This document shows positions 1 through 7,395 of a stretch of DNA of 10,685 bases, piece by piece (positions within the stretch are counted from its first letter, which is position 1; each line of letters begins with the position of its first letter). The notes below the pieces were generated by a model that ran no database searches, was not told the DNA's origin, and saw only the letters and a program-made list of their open reading frames with translations. A program made the position numbers and the translations under genes. The stretch is from assembly GCA_020860805.1 (NCBI GenBank), contig JAJBTP010000225.1, positions 1 to 10,685 of the forward strand, read 5' to 3'. Source of the stretch: Tannerellaceae bacterium. GTDB taxonomy: Bacteria > Bacteroidota > Bacteroidia > Bacteroidales > Tannerellaceae.

Positions 1-34
1 TTCTTTCTTTTCATTTAAAATTAATTTCACTCAT
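1..34 (-). other. Possible start of a downstream leftward gene, cut by window edge
   Basis: An ATG at 34-32 on the minus strand is preceded by GGAGG about ten bases upstream and by a TACCTTTG element (57-50). It opens a frame that stops after seven codons (M S E I N F K). Removing one A from the AAA at the break would let the frame run on as N E K K E to the window edge. Given the many single-base indels in this window, this may be the first codons of another gene, but too little is visible to name it. It could equally be chance. Confidence 0.25.
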
Positions 35-49
35 AATAATAGAGTCCTC

Positions 50-57
50 CAAAGGTA
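50..57 (-). promoter_or_regulatory. Possible Bacteroidota -7 promoter element (TACCTTTG)
   Basis: Read on the minus strand, 57-50 is TACCTTTG, a full match to the TAnnTTTG -7 consensus of Bacteroidota housekeeping promoters. It lies 15 bases before the ATG at 34, similar to the element-to-ATG distance at the sulfite reductase gene. No convincing -33 TTTG is seen about 20 bases further upstream. If used, it would start a transcript separate from the sulfur operon ending at 151. Confidence 0.3.
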
Positions 58-150
58 GAAATTTATGTAGATAACAGGTATGTTATAATAGCGAATTTAA
101 ACTATCACCGTTATCTTAAATCCGTGCCAGCAGATGTCATAAGCTTTTTA

Positions 151-1648
151 TCATCTTTGCTGTACCAACTCTTTGACGGCTTTTACTAATTTATCTATTT
201 CGTCTTTGGTGTTGTAGAAGGCGAATGTGGGACGTACGGATGCTTCATATCCCAGGCGGGCGTAAGGCAGGTTGGGCACAATGGTGTCCGGCACGTACGG
301 CTATTCCTTTTTGGTCGAGTAGTTTACCGACTTCGGGGGTTGGGATATTTTTTAATTCGAAGGAGACTACACTGATGCGGTTTTTAGGATTTCCTATTAA
401 GGTGAGTCCTTCAATCCGCCCCAGTTGCTCACGGGCATACTCTGTCAGACTGTGTTCATACTTTTCAATGTTGTATATTCCTATTTTACTGACATAATCA
501 AGTGCTGCACCTAATCCTACGGCATCTGCGACATTGGGTGTTCCGGCTTCAAAGCGTGCCGGGGGACCATTAAACAGAGTTTCTTCAAAGGTTACATCTT
601 TAATCATATTTTCTCCACCCTGCCAGACCGGAAGTCTTTCCAATATTTCTTTCTTTCCATACACCACTCCGATACCGGTAGGTGCATAGATTTTATGTCC
701 GGAGAAAACAAAGAAGTCTGCTCCCAGTTCCTGTACATCTACAGGTGCATGCGCTATGGATTGTGCCCCATCAATCAACACACGAATACCATACCGTTTG
801 GCCAACTGAATTATTTCCTTTACCGGATTAATCGTCCCAAAGGTATTATTGACATGGCCGATAGAGATAAATTTAACCCGTGGACTTAATAAACGTTCAT
901 ATTCGTCCAGCAAAATATCACCCTGGTCATTAATAGGTATAGGCATCAGACGTGCACCCCGTTCTTTTGTAATCTGTTGCCAGGGAACGATATTGGCATG
1001 ATGGTCTAATGTAGAAACCAATACCTCATCTCCGGGTTCCAAATATTTCCGTCCGAACGTCTGAGCCACCAGGTTAATACCTTCTGTAGTACCTCTTACA
1101 AAAACAATCTCCTCCGTCGAAGACGCATTAATGAAACGTTGTACTTTTTCACGGGCTCCTTCATAGGCATCCGTAGCCCGGGCAGCCAGTGTATGGGCTC
1201 CCCGGTGGATATTCGAATTATCATTTTCATAAAAGCGGGTGATAGTTTGTATTACCTGCCGGGGTTTTTGTGTAGTGGCCCCATTATCAAACCAGATAAG
1301 GTCATGGCCATTTACTTTCTGCCGGAGAATGGGGAAATCCTTGCGGATGGCTTCGACATTCAGTGTATCCACATCTTCCAGCGAGAGTTTCCGCAGAATA
1401 TCTGTCTCCGGGATACCAATCCCGAAATCGGATGTAAACGAAGAGTCAGGCCCGGGAGACTCCAACGGAGAAAAGATTTCTTTGAAAGATGCATATACTC
1501 CCGATAAATCCAATTCCTCTTCCTGAGGGATAAAAGAAGTAGTTTGCTCCTCTGCCTGTTCTGTATAGAAACGGGAAAGTTTCTCTTTGAGTTGAGTTAA
1601 CTCTCCCTCTCCTTCCAGCCAGAATGGTTGTTGGATGCTGGTATACAT
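151..1648 (-). CDS. SufS-type cysteine desulfurase, encapsulin cargo type (one-base frameshift near C-terminus)
   Basis: PLP-dependent class II cysteine desulfurase that takes sulfur from L-cysteine as an enzyme persulfide, leaving alanine. Residues 1 to about 95 are an acidic, low-complexity N-terminal extension absent from ordinary SufS. Such extensions mark desulfurases loaded into Family 2 encapsulins, and the shell gene lies immediately upstream (9-bp gap). The catalytic domain follows: PLP lysine K319 in SGHKIY and catalytic Cys457 in AGHHCAQP. Just after it, GCCCGCC (plus-strand GGG at 258-260) has one extra base, giving an early stop at residue 467. Deleting it restores RRLGYEASVRP and about 30 more residues, ending at TGA 153-151 (498 aa). 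The break removes the conserved C-terminal strand and helix but not the active site. The family assignment is secure; the cargo role is inferred from the extension and neighbour. This is the last recognised gene of the leftward operon. Confidence 0.9.
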
Positions 1649-1657
1649 GTTATTTTT

Positions 1658-3090
1658 CTATTTTATTACGGTGTTGGTAATCGTGGTGTAATAGCCTACT
1701 TCTACATTTTCAAGAACGGCTATCGCATCGTCTGTCAGGGATGCCAGGGAGAAATATTTGGTCAGCAAATAAGAGGCTACTCCAAACTTATCCAATCCCA
1801 TCAGGCGGGCAGACAAGGAAGGCATAAGTTCACCCGGAATACCGGCCTGGTGCAGACCAACCACTCCCTGTTCTTTTTCTCCTACCCTCACAAGGATGAA
1901 GCTGGTCGTACCTACACCACGGCTGGTCAGGTAGTGTCCCTGTATCTCTACTTTATCCGAAGGGATGATAGGTATGCCCCGCCAGGTGATTATTTCCGTA
2001 CCATACAGGTTAGTTGTTACAGGGGGTACTCCTCTCCAGGTACATTCTCTTTCAAAAGCTGCTATCGCACGGGATGTGCAATAAAGAAGGCCGGATTTTT
2101 CCATACAAGGGAAATCAGTTCATCCAAATCGTCGGGCGTTGGTGCTCCGTAACGGGTTGAAATACGGTATGCCGGGTCTACACTGGCCAGCAAACCGAAC
2201 TTCCTGTTATTAATCAGCTCCCACTCCTGGCGTTCTTTAATACTTTCAATACTCAGGCGTATTTGTTGTTCGAGTTGGTTGTATGGGTTATTATATAAAT
2301 CGGATACCCGGGTATGCACTCTTACAACTGTCTGCAGTGTATTTAAAGAATACTCGCGGGGTTGTTCTTCGTAATCAATATAGGTTTCCGGTATAATATT
2401 GTCTTCTTCATGTCCGGAAACAAGGTCAATATGTTTTTCACCATGTGCATTTACCGTAGCCCGCAGACGCAGGTGTTCATCGACTGCTTTCTGGAATTGC
2501 TCCCGGAAATCCGGAACTTCTTTGATTATATTTTCAAGTTCACTGCTATCCAGGGTGAAGAATACACCCGAAGTAATAGTGCGTACAGTTACTGAAGAGG
2601 GTTTATCGGACAATAAATCTGCTTCTCCGAAATATTCTCCTTCCGACAGGAGGGCTATGCGCAAATCCTCCCCGTGAGGGCCTTTACTGGAAACTTCGAC
2701 CTGTCCGCTGGCAATAATGAAAAACTTTTGCCGGTCTTTTCCTTCGGTAATCAGGTTTCCTCCTAAAGAAATTTCCTCGGTAACAAACCGTTTTGCCAGG
2801 CGATTGACTATAGTCTCATCAAAAGAAGAGAAAAGAGGGATACGGCGTAACGCATCTGCACGAAATGCCGGAATACCATCGTAATACTCTATTTCTATCC
2901 GTTCTGCTTTTTTTAGTTCCACTTTAGTACGGTTCACCCGGTACGTTCCTGAACCAACCTGTACCCAGGGTAACAGTTTAAGCAATAAGCGGGGAGTAAT
3001 AGACCCCATATGAGGAGGAGTCTTGGTGGTATTAGTCAGCTGCCGGGCTGTTGCAGTAGTTATACTACGTTGTAAATTGTCCTGTGACAT
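1658..3090 (-). CDS. Family 2 encapsulin shell protein with cyclic-nucleotide-binding-like insert (frameshifted)
   Basis: Homologue of SrpI-type Family 2 encapsulins, HK97-fold proteins that assemble into a protein shell around cysteine desulfurase. Order: N-terminal arm (1 to about 45); short shell segment with VGSGTYRVN (about 45-82); a cNMP-binding-like domain (about 85-200, with GEYFGEADLL at 151-160); then the main HK97-like part from about 230. The insert position fits the 2B-type architecture, where this domain sits in the E-loop. The frame ends at TAG after FIAHPVR (342 aa). One missing C in the CCC at plus-strand 2071-2073 explains it: with four Cs the protein reads FIAHP-RAIAAFEREC and runs to TAG at 1658 (477 aa), a normal shell length. 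As written, the shell would lack its C-terminal 137 residues and probably could not assemble. It sits 27 bp after serine acetyltransferase and 9 bp before its likely cargo gene. The canonical phosphate-binding Arg of the insert is not obvious. Confidence 0.88.
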
Positions 3091-3117
3091 AATTTTATTT
3101 TTTTGATAAGATAAACA

Positions 3118-4020
3118 TTAAATCCCAGATCCTTCCATAAAAGCAGTATGCACCTCTTTGCGCTGAAGGATACTTGAAAAATTAGCTGTTCCTGTGGTTT
3201 GCCAGACGTTTCCTCCTATAATAGAATCGTGGCCGATGGTTATTCTACCCAATATGGTAGAGTTTGAATAAACGATTACATTATCTTCCAGTATCGGGTG
3301 ACGGGGGATATTCAACGGATTCCCTCTTTCGTCCAGTGTAAAGCTTTTAGCACCTAAAGTCACCCCCTGATACAGACGCACATGATTTCCTATCCGGCAG
3401 GTCTCTCCTATCACTACGCCTGTTCCGTGGTCGATACTAAAATACTCTCCGATAATGGCACCGGGATGAATATCAATACCGGTTTGCGAATGGGCCATCT
3501 CGGAAATAATACGGGGTATCACAGACACTCCTAACTGAAGCAGTGCATGAGCTACCCGGTAGTGAATCATAGCCTGAATGGCCGGATAGCAAAAAATAAC
3601 TTCTCCGTAGTTTGTTGCTGCCGGGTCACCATCGAATACAGCTTTTACATCTGTACAAAGCAACCGTTTAATCTCCGGCAACTGGTCAATAAAGGTCAAA
3701 GCCAAATCAGCAGCCGATGCGTGTTCTTCCTCCTTCAGTTGGATATTATAGAAACGTAAACCGTGGTTTATCTGTTCTTCCAGTAACGAGTAGAGTTTCT
3801 CGATATGTACCCCTGTGTAGTATTCGTGGGTCTTATGGTTCTTTCCGGCTACTCCGAAAAAGCCTGGGAAAATAATTGTTTTGATTAATTCCATCATCTC
3901 TTTCAGCCGTTCTACGTTAGGCAAATCCTGCTCATGGCGGGGAATGTATTCAAACTCATCCGATAAAGGTTGGGAGAGTAGTTCCACATTTTTCCGTAAA
4001 GTATCTATAAAGGCACTCAT
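3118..4020 (-). CDS. cysE: Serine O-acetyltransferase
   Basis: Makes O-acetyl-L-serine from serine and acetyl-CoA, the carbon acceptor for cysteine synthesis. The protein is 300 aa and intact. The helical N-terminal half (1 to about 155) includes the long insert seen in EpsC-type serine acetyltransferases. It is followed by a left-handed beta-helix of hexapeptide repeats (about 180-270). Catalytic residues line up with E. coli CysE: D183 in GIDIHPGA and H198 in SIDHGTGVVIGE; GGNVW closes the beta-helix. The ATG overlaps the corrected stop of the JAMM gene as ATGA, implying translational coupling. The C-terminal tail (GGNVWQTT onward) differs from the usual CysE end that inserts into CysK, so the complex and cysteine feedback may differ. 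Serine acetyltransferase genes are known neighbours of Family 2 encapsulins. Confidence 0.95.
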   Translation of the reverse strand: MSAFIDTLRKNVELLSQPLSDEFEYIPRHEQDLPNVERLKEMMELIKTIIFPGFFGVAGKNHKTHEYYTGVHIEKLYSLLEEQINHGLRFYNIQLKEEEHASAADLALTFIDQLPEIKRLLCTDVKAVFDGDPAATNYGEVIFCYPAIQAMIHYRVAHALLQLGVSVIPRIISEMAHSQTGIDIHPGAIIGEYFSIDHGTGVVIGETCRIGNHVRLYQGVTLGAKSFTLDERGNPLNIPRHPILEDNVIVYSNSTILGRITIGHDSIIGGNVWQTTGTANFSSILQRKEVHTAFMEGSGI

Positions 4021-4410
4021 ACTATCTCTGTTTCTATCTTTGTTACATTTCCGTCTTCTATCTTAAAGGCATTCAAAACGGGTTCTTCTGCCTGTAGAGA
4101 GAGGATAAAATAGAGTATCTGCGGGTCCATACGCCAACCGGATATCTTCCTGTGAAGGCCGGGAAGGAGATGCCGGATGGCTATGCCAGTTACCCATTAT
4201 ATCCAATCCTTCCTGACGGGCATACCGGATAGTGGCAAACTGTTCTGCAGGATCAAAAGAGAAGTGTTCCGGACTATGGTCGATATTAGTCATCGTATAA
4301 TTAAATGTAATCACTCCATCTTTACCCAGGAGATAGCCACAGGCTTCTGCGGGTAATTCCGCTTTTGCCTGTTCTATAATCTTTGTTATAACTTTTTTCT
4401 GTATTTTCAT
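4017..4410 (-). CDS. JAMM/MPN+ (Mec-type) metalloprotease, frameshifted
   Basis: Small zinc metalloprotease of the Mec/HcyD/QbsD type, which trims residues beyond the Gly-Gly of sulfur carrier proteins. The JAMM signature is complete: E22 in PAEACGYLLG, H76-S-H78-P, S86 and D89 in PSRPSQED. As written, the frame ends after RRTRFECL at 4063. One extra base in the CC at plus-strand 4127-4128 explains this: removing it gives RLAYDPQILYFILSLQAEEPV and continues to TGA at 4019-4017 (130 aa), overlapping the serine acetyltransferase ATG. That coupling and the typical C-terminal strand support the correction. The start also overlaps the TusA stop (ATGA). The likely substrate is the ThiS-like protein at 6061-6270, which ends GGGSIR. 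Family assignment is strong; substrate is inferred. Confidence 0.9.
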
Positions 4411-4658
4411 TCCTTCAAAATAGTTACCTGATGGACTGCTCCATCTATGTGTTTAACCTCTAAAACAGTAAACCCTTGTTCTGTTGCACTACGGGGAACA
4501 TTCTCCAGCGGTTCTCCTTCGGTTAACAGAACTTCCAGTCTATCCCCTTTAGCCAGTTGAGCCAGTTTGAGCTTTGTCTTTACAAATGTCATCGGACAAT
4601 GCTCTTTTGTTATATCCAGTTGATAATTCACTTTTTCAATTGACAATTGACAATTCAT
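4407..4658 (-). CDS. TusA-family sulfurtransferase (sulfur relay protein)
   Basis: Small sulfur carrier of the TusA/SirA family with the diagnostic CPMTFVKTKL motif, whose Cys accepts a persulfide, followed by the GDRLEVLL and GEPLENVPRS segments of the two-layer fold. It closely resembles the TusA domain fused to the sulfite reductase in this window (CPMNFVKTKL, IENVPGSV). The start is uncertain. The ATG at 4658 lies inside an intergenic repeat, so the first residues (MNCQLSIEK) look repeat-derived; a GTG at 4631, about 11 residues before the Cys, would give a more usual length. It ends by overlapping the JAMM gene as ATGA. Probably hands sulfur to or from the DsrE protein and the carrier; the direction cannot be read from sequence. 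Confidence 0.88.
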   Translation of the reverse strand: MNCQLSIEKVNYQLDITKEHCPMTFVKTKLKLAQLAKGDRLEVLLTEGEPLENVPRSATEQGFTVLEVKHIDGAVHQVTILKE

Positions 4659-4768
4659 AATTGACAATTAAATGCCACTAAACAAACTGTCTCCTGCCTT
4701 TATTTATATGATTATTAATTAGTTTATTCTCTCATAATTGTCAATTGCCCACTGTCAATGGTCAATTA
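4637..4768. repeat. Inverted AATTGTCAATT-type repeat cluster between dsrE-like and tusA-like genes
   Basis: CAATTGACAATTG at 4637-4649 and ATAATTGACAATTA at 4657-4670 face an inverted copy, ATAATTGTCAATTG at 4734-4747, with a weaker copy at 4754-4768. They flank about 60 AT-rich bases (4671-4733) with no coding sense. The layout resembles a miniature inverted-repeat element. Similar tandem TTGACAATTG blocks are scattered in Bacteroidota intergenic DNA. It breaks an otherwise tightly packed operon and overlaps the annotated start of the TusA gene. Confidence 0.65.
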
Positions 4769-5248
4769 TATAAAAATGGTTCTCCCTCCTTCTGAGATAT
4801 CCAGGAAGGTTGCTACTCCGAGAACATCTTTAATTTCGTGAACAAAATCACCCTTTTCAAGTCCCAGAATATGCATCGCCATTTCACAGAGATACATATT
4901 TACACCTAATGCTTTGGCTGCTTCTATGAGTTCTTCAAGGGTAGCAACATTATTTTTACGCATCAGGTAACGGAATATTTTCGGACTCAGACCACCAAAA
5001 TTCAGACGGCTGACAGGAGCCACTTTAGGTCCTCCCATAAAGAAGCCGAATAGTTTAGGCAGAAAACCTTTTCCGATAAAAGCACGTCCTTGTTTTTGCT
5101 TGACAGCATCCAGCCCCCAGAAAGTAAAAAAGATGTTTACCTCATACCCTACGGCTGCTGCACCTGTTGCCAGGGTGAAAGTGGCCGTCAGTTTGTCAAA
5201 GTCACCACTGAAAGCAATAAGGGATAATTTTTTCTTTTGTTCACTCAT
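4766..5248 (-). CDS. DsrE/DsrF/DrsH-like (DsrE2-type) sulfur-handling protein
   Basis: DsrE2-type protein of 160 aa, a family commonly coded beside TusA and rhodaneses and thought to carry persulfide sulfur between them. Residues 8-50 form a nucleotide-fold-like beta-alpha unit (SLIAFSGDFDKLTATF, then VNIFFTFWGL). A glycine-rich and hydrophobic stretch follows (about 60-90). The likely sulfur-binding Cys121 is in YLCEMAMHILGL. The start is the ATG at 5248, one base after the E1 gene's TAA at 5252-5250; the longer reading from 5293 would overlap that gene and adds no family-like residues. The hydrophobic region around FLPKLFGFFMGG may associate with membrane, as suggested for some family members. 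Intact, and transcribed with the E1 gene upstream and TusA downstream. Confidence 0.88.
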   Translation of the reverse strand: MSEQKKKLSLIAFSGDFDKLTATFTLATGAAAVGYEVNIFFTFWGLDAVKQKQGRAFIGKGFLPKLFGFFMGGPKVAPVSRLNFGGLSPKIFRYLMRKNNVATLEELIEAAKALGVNMYLCEMAMHILGLEKGDFVHEIKDVLGVATFLDISEGGRTIFI

Positions 5249-5249
5249 A

Positions 5250-6064
5250 TTATTTCCTGTTTGATATATCACAGACCGCTTGTTCGTAGTCAACCAGTTC
5301 CGTTACTACCGGATGGTTTCCACACACCGGACAGTTGGCATTATGAGGTGTATTTACTTCCCGGAAACGCATCGTTTTCGCATTGAATGTAAGCAGCCGG
5401 TTGGTTAATAAATCACCAACCCCGGTAATATATTTCAAAGCTTCCGCAGCTTGTATGGTTCCCAGCATACCCGCTATAGCTCCTAACACTCCCGCCTGTG
5501 AACAGGTCGGAACCGCATTGGGTGGAGGTGGCGCATGAAACAGACAACGGTAACAGGCTGAGCCGGGCACATATGTAAGTGTTTGTCCTTCGAAACGAAG
5601 AATACCACCATGTGAGAAAGGCTTTCCTGCCATTACGCACGCATCATTAATCAGGAACTTGACCGGGAAATTATCCGTACCATCTATCACAAAATCATAA
5701 TCACGGATAATATCAGCCGCATTGGCAGCCGTGAAGAACTCATGGTAAGTAATAACCTTGACATCCGGATTAATCTGTTGGATTTTCTCTTTGGCTGATT
5801 CGACTTTGGGCTTTCCGACATCGGGAGTAAAGTGTATCACCTGGCGTTGCAGGTTGGAGAGGTCTACTACATCTCCGTCCACAATACCCAGCGTACCGAC
5901 CCCTGCCGCAGCCAGATACAGAGCAATAGGTGCTCCCCCAGTCCTCCGGCACCGATAATCAATACTTTGGCGTTGAGTATCTTCTCCTGCCCCTCAACTC
6001 CCACATCCTGCAGAAGTATATGGCGGCTATACCGTTCTATCTGTTCTTCGGTAAAGTCAATCAT
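5250..6064 (-). CDS. ThiF/MoeB/HesA-type E1 sulfur-carrier adenylyltransferase (frameshifted)
   Basis: Activates the C-terminal glycine of a ubiquitin-like sulfur carrier with ATP, so that it can accept sulfur as a thiocarboxylate. Visible: N-terminal YSRHILLQDVG; nucleotide loop GAGGLG (38-43); SNLQRQ; GTDNFPVKFLIND; candidate active-site Cys near residue 187 in PTCSQAGVLGA; and two zinc-binding pairs, CYRC and CPVC. There is no rhodanese domain, unlike longer MoeB proteins. A five-G run (plus-strand CCCCC at 5935-5939) shifts the frame right after GAGGLG. Two fewer bases give GAGGLG-APIALYLAAAGVGTLGIVDGD, as in E. coli ThiF and MoeB (270 aa). One more base would also restore the frame but adds a glycine. 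The ATG overlaps the carrier's TGA (ATGA), matching enzyme to substrate. Confidence 0.92.
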
Positions 6065-6270
6065 CGGATAGAACCTCCTCCCATAAAGTAAAGAAACTCA
6101 ACCTGGTCGCCTTCATTCAATTGATAGGAAGGAAAATCTTCCCGGTTTACAAACTGTTCATTGACCTGTACGGATACCATGTCCGGTTGCTTTACGTCAT
6201 TTAACTGGATTAATTTCAAAACTGTTACAGGCAATTTTATATCCTGTATTTTTCCATTTACTGTTATCAT
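6061..6270 (-). CDS. ThiS/MoaD-like sulfur carrier protein with masked C-terminus
   Basis: A 69-residue beta-grasp protein (MITVNGKIQD start, VSVQVNEQFVNREDF, LNEGDQVEFLYFMGGG). Carriers of this type normally end in Gly-Gly, which is adenylated and converted to a thiocarboxylate. Here GGG is followed by SIR, so the active end is blocked until a protease removes the tail. That is the arrangement known for QbsE and HcyS, each paired with a JAMM protease, and such a protease is coded at 4017-4410. I use the ATG at 6270; a longer reading from 6300 would translate an intergenic repeat (MSPSFRGPGV) and is unlikely. The stop overlaps the E1 start. Given cysK and serine acetyltransferase in the same operon, cysteine synthesis is a more likely role than thiamine or molybdopterin synthesis, whose genes are absent here. 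Confidence 0.88.
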   Translation of the reverse strand: MITVNGKIQDIKLPVTVLKLIQLNDVKQPDMVSVQVNEQFVNREDFPSYQLNEGDQVEFLYFMGGGSIR

Positions 6271-6279
6271 AACTCCTGG

Positions 6280-6410
6280 CCCCCTAAAGGAGGGACTCAT
6301 TCCTTTTTATGTTAATACTATGTTTTTATTATTATTATTGTTTTTGACTGAAAGCCTTATTCATCCTACCCCCTGACCGGAAAAAGTCCCCCTTTAGGAG
6401 GTTAGGGGGT
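6280..6410. repeat. MITE-like inverted repeat pair (CCCCCTAAAGGRGGGACT type) between cysK and thiS-like genes
   Basis: CCCCCTAAAGGAGGGACT at 6280-6297 is faced by an inverted copy at 6385-6401 (AGTCCCCCTTTAGGAGG), which runs on into TTAGGGGG to 6409. The inner 87 bases are AT-rich with no gene. The two ends match with one base offset, so the element is imperfect. A third relative lies at 9944-9973. The right end supplies the last codons and stop of cysK (M N P L T S stop at 6394), and the left end abuts the carrier gene start. This is an intergenic palindrome type common in Bacteroidota; the pair could fold into a long hairpin in the mRNA and may tune downstream expression. Confidence 0.65.
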
Positions 6411-7328
6411 TCATCGACAAATATCTCTCCCCTGTATCCGGGGCAGGATAACCGCAATCTTTTTGCCTGCATTCTCGGCTCTTTTGGCTACCTGTATGGC
6501 AGCGTGTACAGCTGCTCCTGAGGAAATACCGACAATTAATCCTTCTTCTACGCCCAGTTTACGGATGGTTTCAAAGGCTTCTTCATTCTTTACTTTAAAG
6601 ATTTCATCGAATATGAATTCATTTAAAACCTCCGGCACAAATCCAGCTCCTATCCCCTGTATCTTATGAGAGCCGGATTTACCTCCGGATAATACAGGTG
6701 AATCTGTCGGTTCAACAGCTACAACTTTCAGGTGGGGATGGCGTTTTTTCAGTACTTCACCTACACCGGTAATGGTTCCGCCGGTGTCTACACCTGCCAC
6801 CAGAATATCCACATCTCCATCCGTATCGTTCCAAATCTCCTCAGCAGTCGTAGTCCTGTGGATAGCAGGATTTGCCTTATTCTGAAACTGTTGGGGGATA
6901 AACGCATTTCGCAGGGTAGCTTTCAACTCTTCCGCTTTGCGGATAGCACCACCCATTCCCTCATGACCGGGCGTCAGGATAAGTTGTGCACCTAATGCTT
7001 TCAGGAGTGTTCTCCGTTCAACACTCATGGTCTCCGGCATAGTCAGAATCAGGCTATAGCCACGGCTGGCTGCTACATATGCCAACGCAATACCGGTATT
7101 TCCACTGGTGGGTTCAATAATAACAGTATCCTGGCTCAGCAGCCCTTCTTTTTCTGCCTGTATCAGCATCGCATAGCCGATACGGTCTTTCACACTACGC
7201 AACGGGTTGAAATATTCAAGCTTTCCCAGGATGGTAGCATGCAAATGATGACTCTTTTCGATATTGGAAAGCTCCAGTAAAGGTGTATTTCCTATCAGGT
7301 CTGTTATTCTTTTTGCAATTTGTGCCAT
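6394..7328 (-). CDS. cysK: Cysteine synthase / O-acetylserine sulfhydrylase (frameshifted at C-terminus)
   Basis: PLP enzyme of the beta-substituting family that makes cysteine from O-acetylserine and a sulfide or thiocarboxylate donor. The PLP lysine is K47 in NPLRSVKDRIG, TSGNTG is at 74-79, and GVDTGGTITG is the phosphate loop. As written it stops after LPRIQGRDICR at 6411. The run GCCCCGG (plus-strand GGGG at 6440-6443) carries a shift: with two fewer bases it reads ILPDTGERYLSMNPLTS and stops at 6394 (310 aa), ending like other CysK/CysM proteins. One extra base would also restore the frame but adds a proline. Its last five residues derive from the intergenic repeat. It is the first gene of the leftward operon. 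Pairing with a carrier, E1 and JAMM suggests CysM-like use of a protein thiocarboxylate, though SVKDR alone does not prove this. Confidence 0.93.
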
Positions 7329-7395
7329 ATAATATAAGGTATATATTTATCGTTGTTTTCCGGATGTAAAATTAGAGTGGATTCAAGGCTTGTGT

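Noticed and set aside
1139..1507. Plus-strand open frame opposite the desulfurase N-terminal region
   Set aside because: Antisense shadow; the minus strand holds recognisable SufS and cargo-extension sequence over the same bases.
1628..2152. Long plus-strand open frame opposite the encapsulin C-terminal part
   Set aside because: It is antisense to a well-supported encapsulin segment, has no family-like motifs, and reflects codon bias of the real gene.
2062..3090. Stand-alone CRP-like transcription regulator
   Set aside because: There is no helix-turn-helix; the cNMP-like domain is an insert between shell segments and the protein continues in the HK97-like part after the frame break.
4637..4768. 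CRISPR-like array
   Set aside because: The short repeated units are tandem and inverted AT-rich copies without regular spacers and without cas genes.
5413..5640. Minus-strand open frame of 75 residues within the E1 gene
   Set aside because: Overlaps the zinc-binding and TCSQAG part of the E1 protein in another frame and shows no independent features.
6061..6300. Thiamine biosynthesis locus (thiS-thiF)
   Set aside because: No thiG, thiH, thiC or thiE genes; the neighbours are cysteine and sulfite genes, and the carrier tail is masked with a JAMM protease present.
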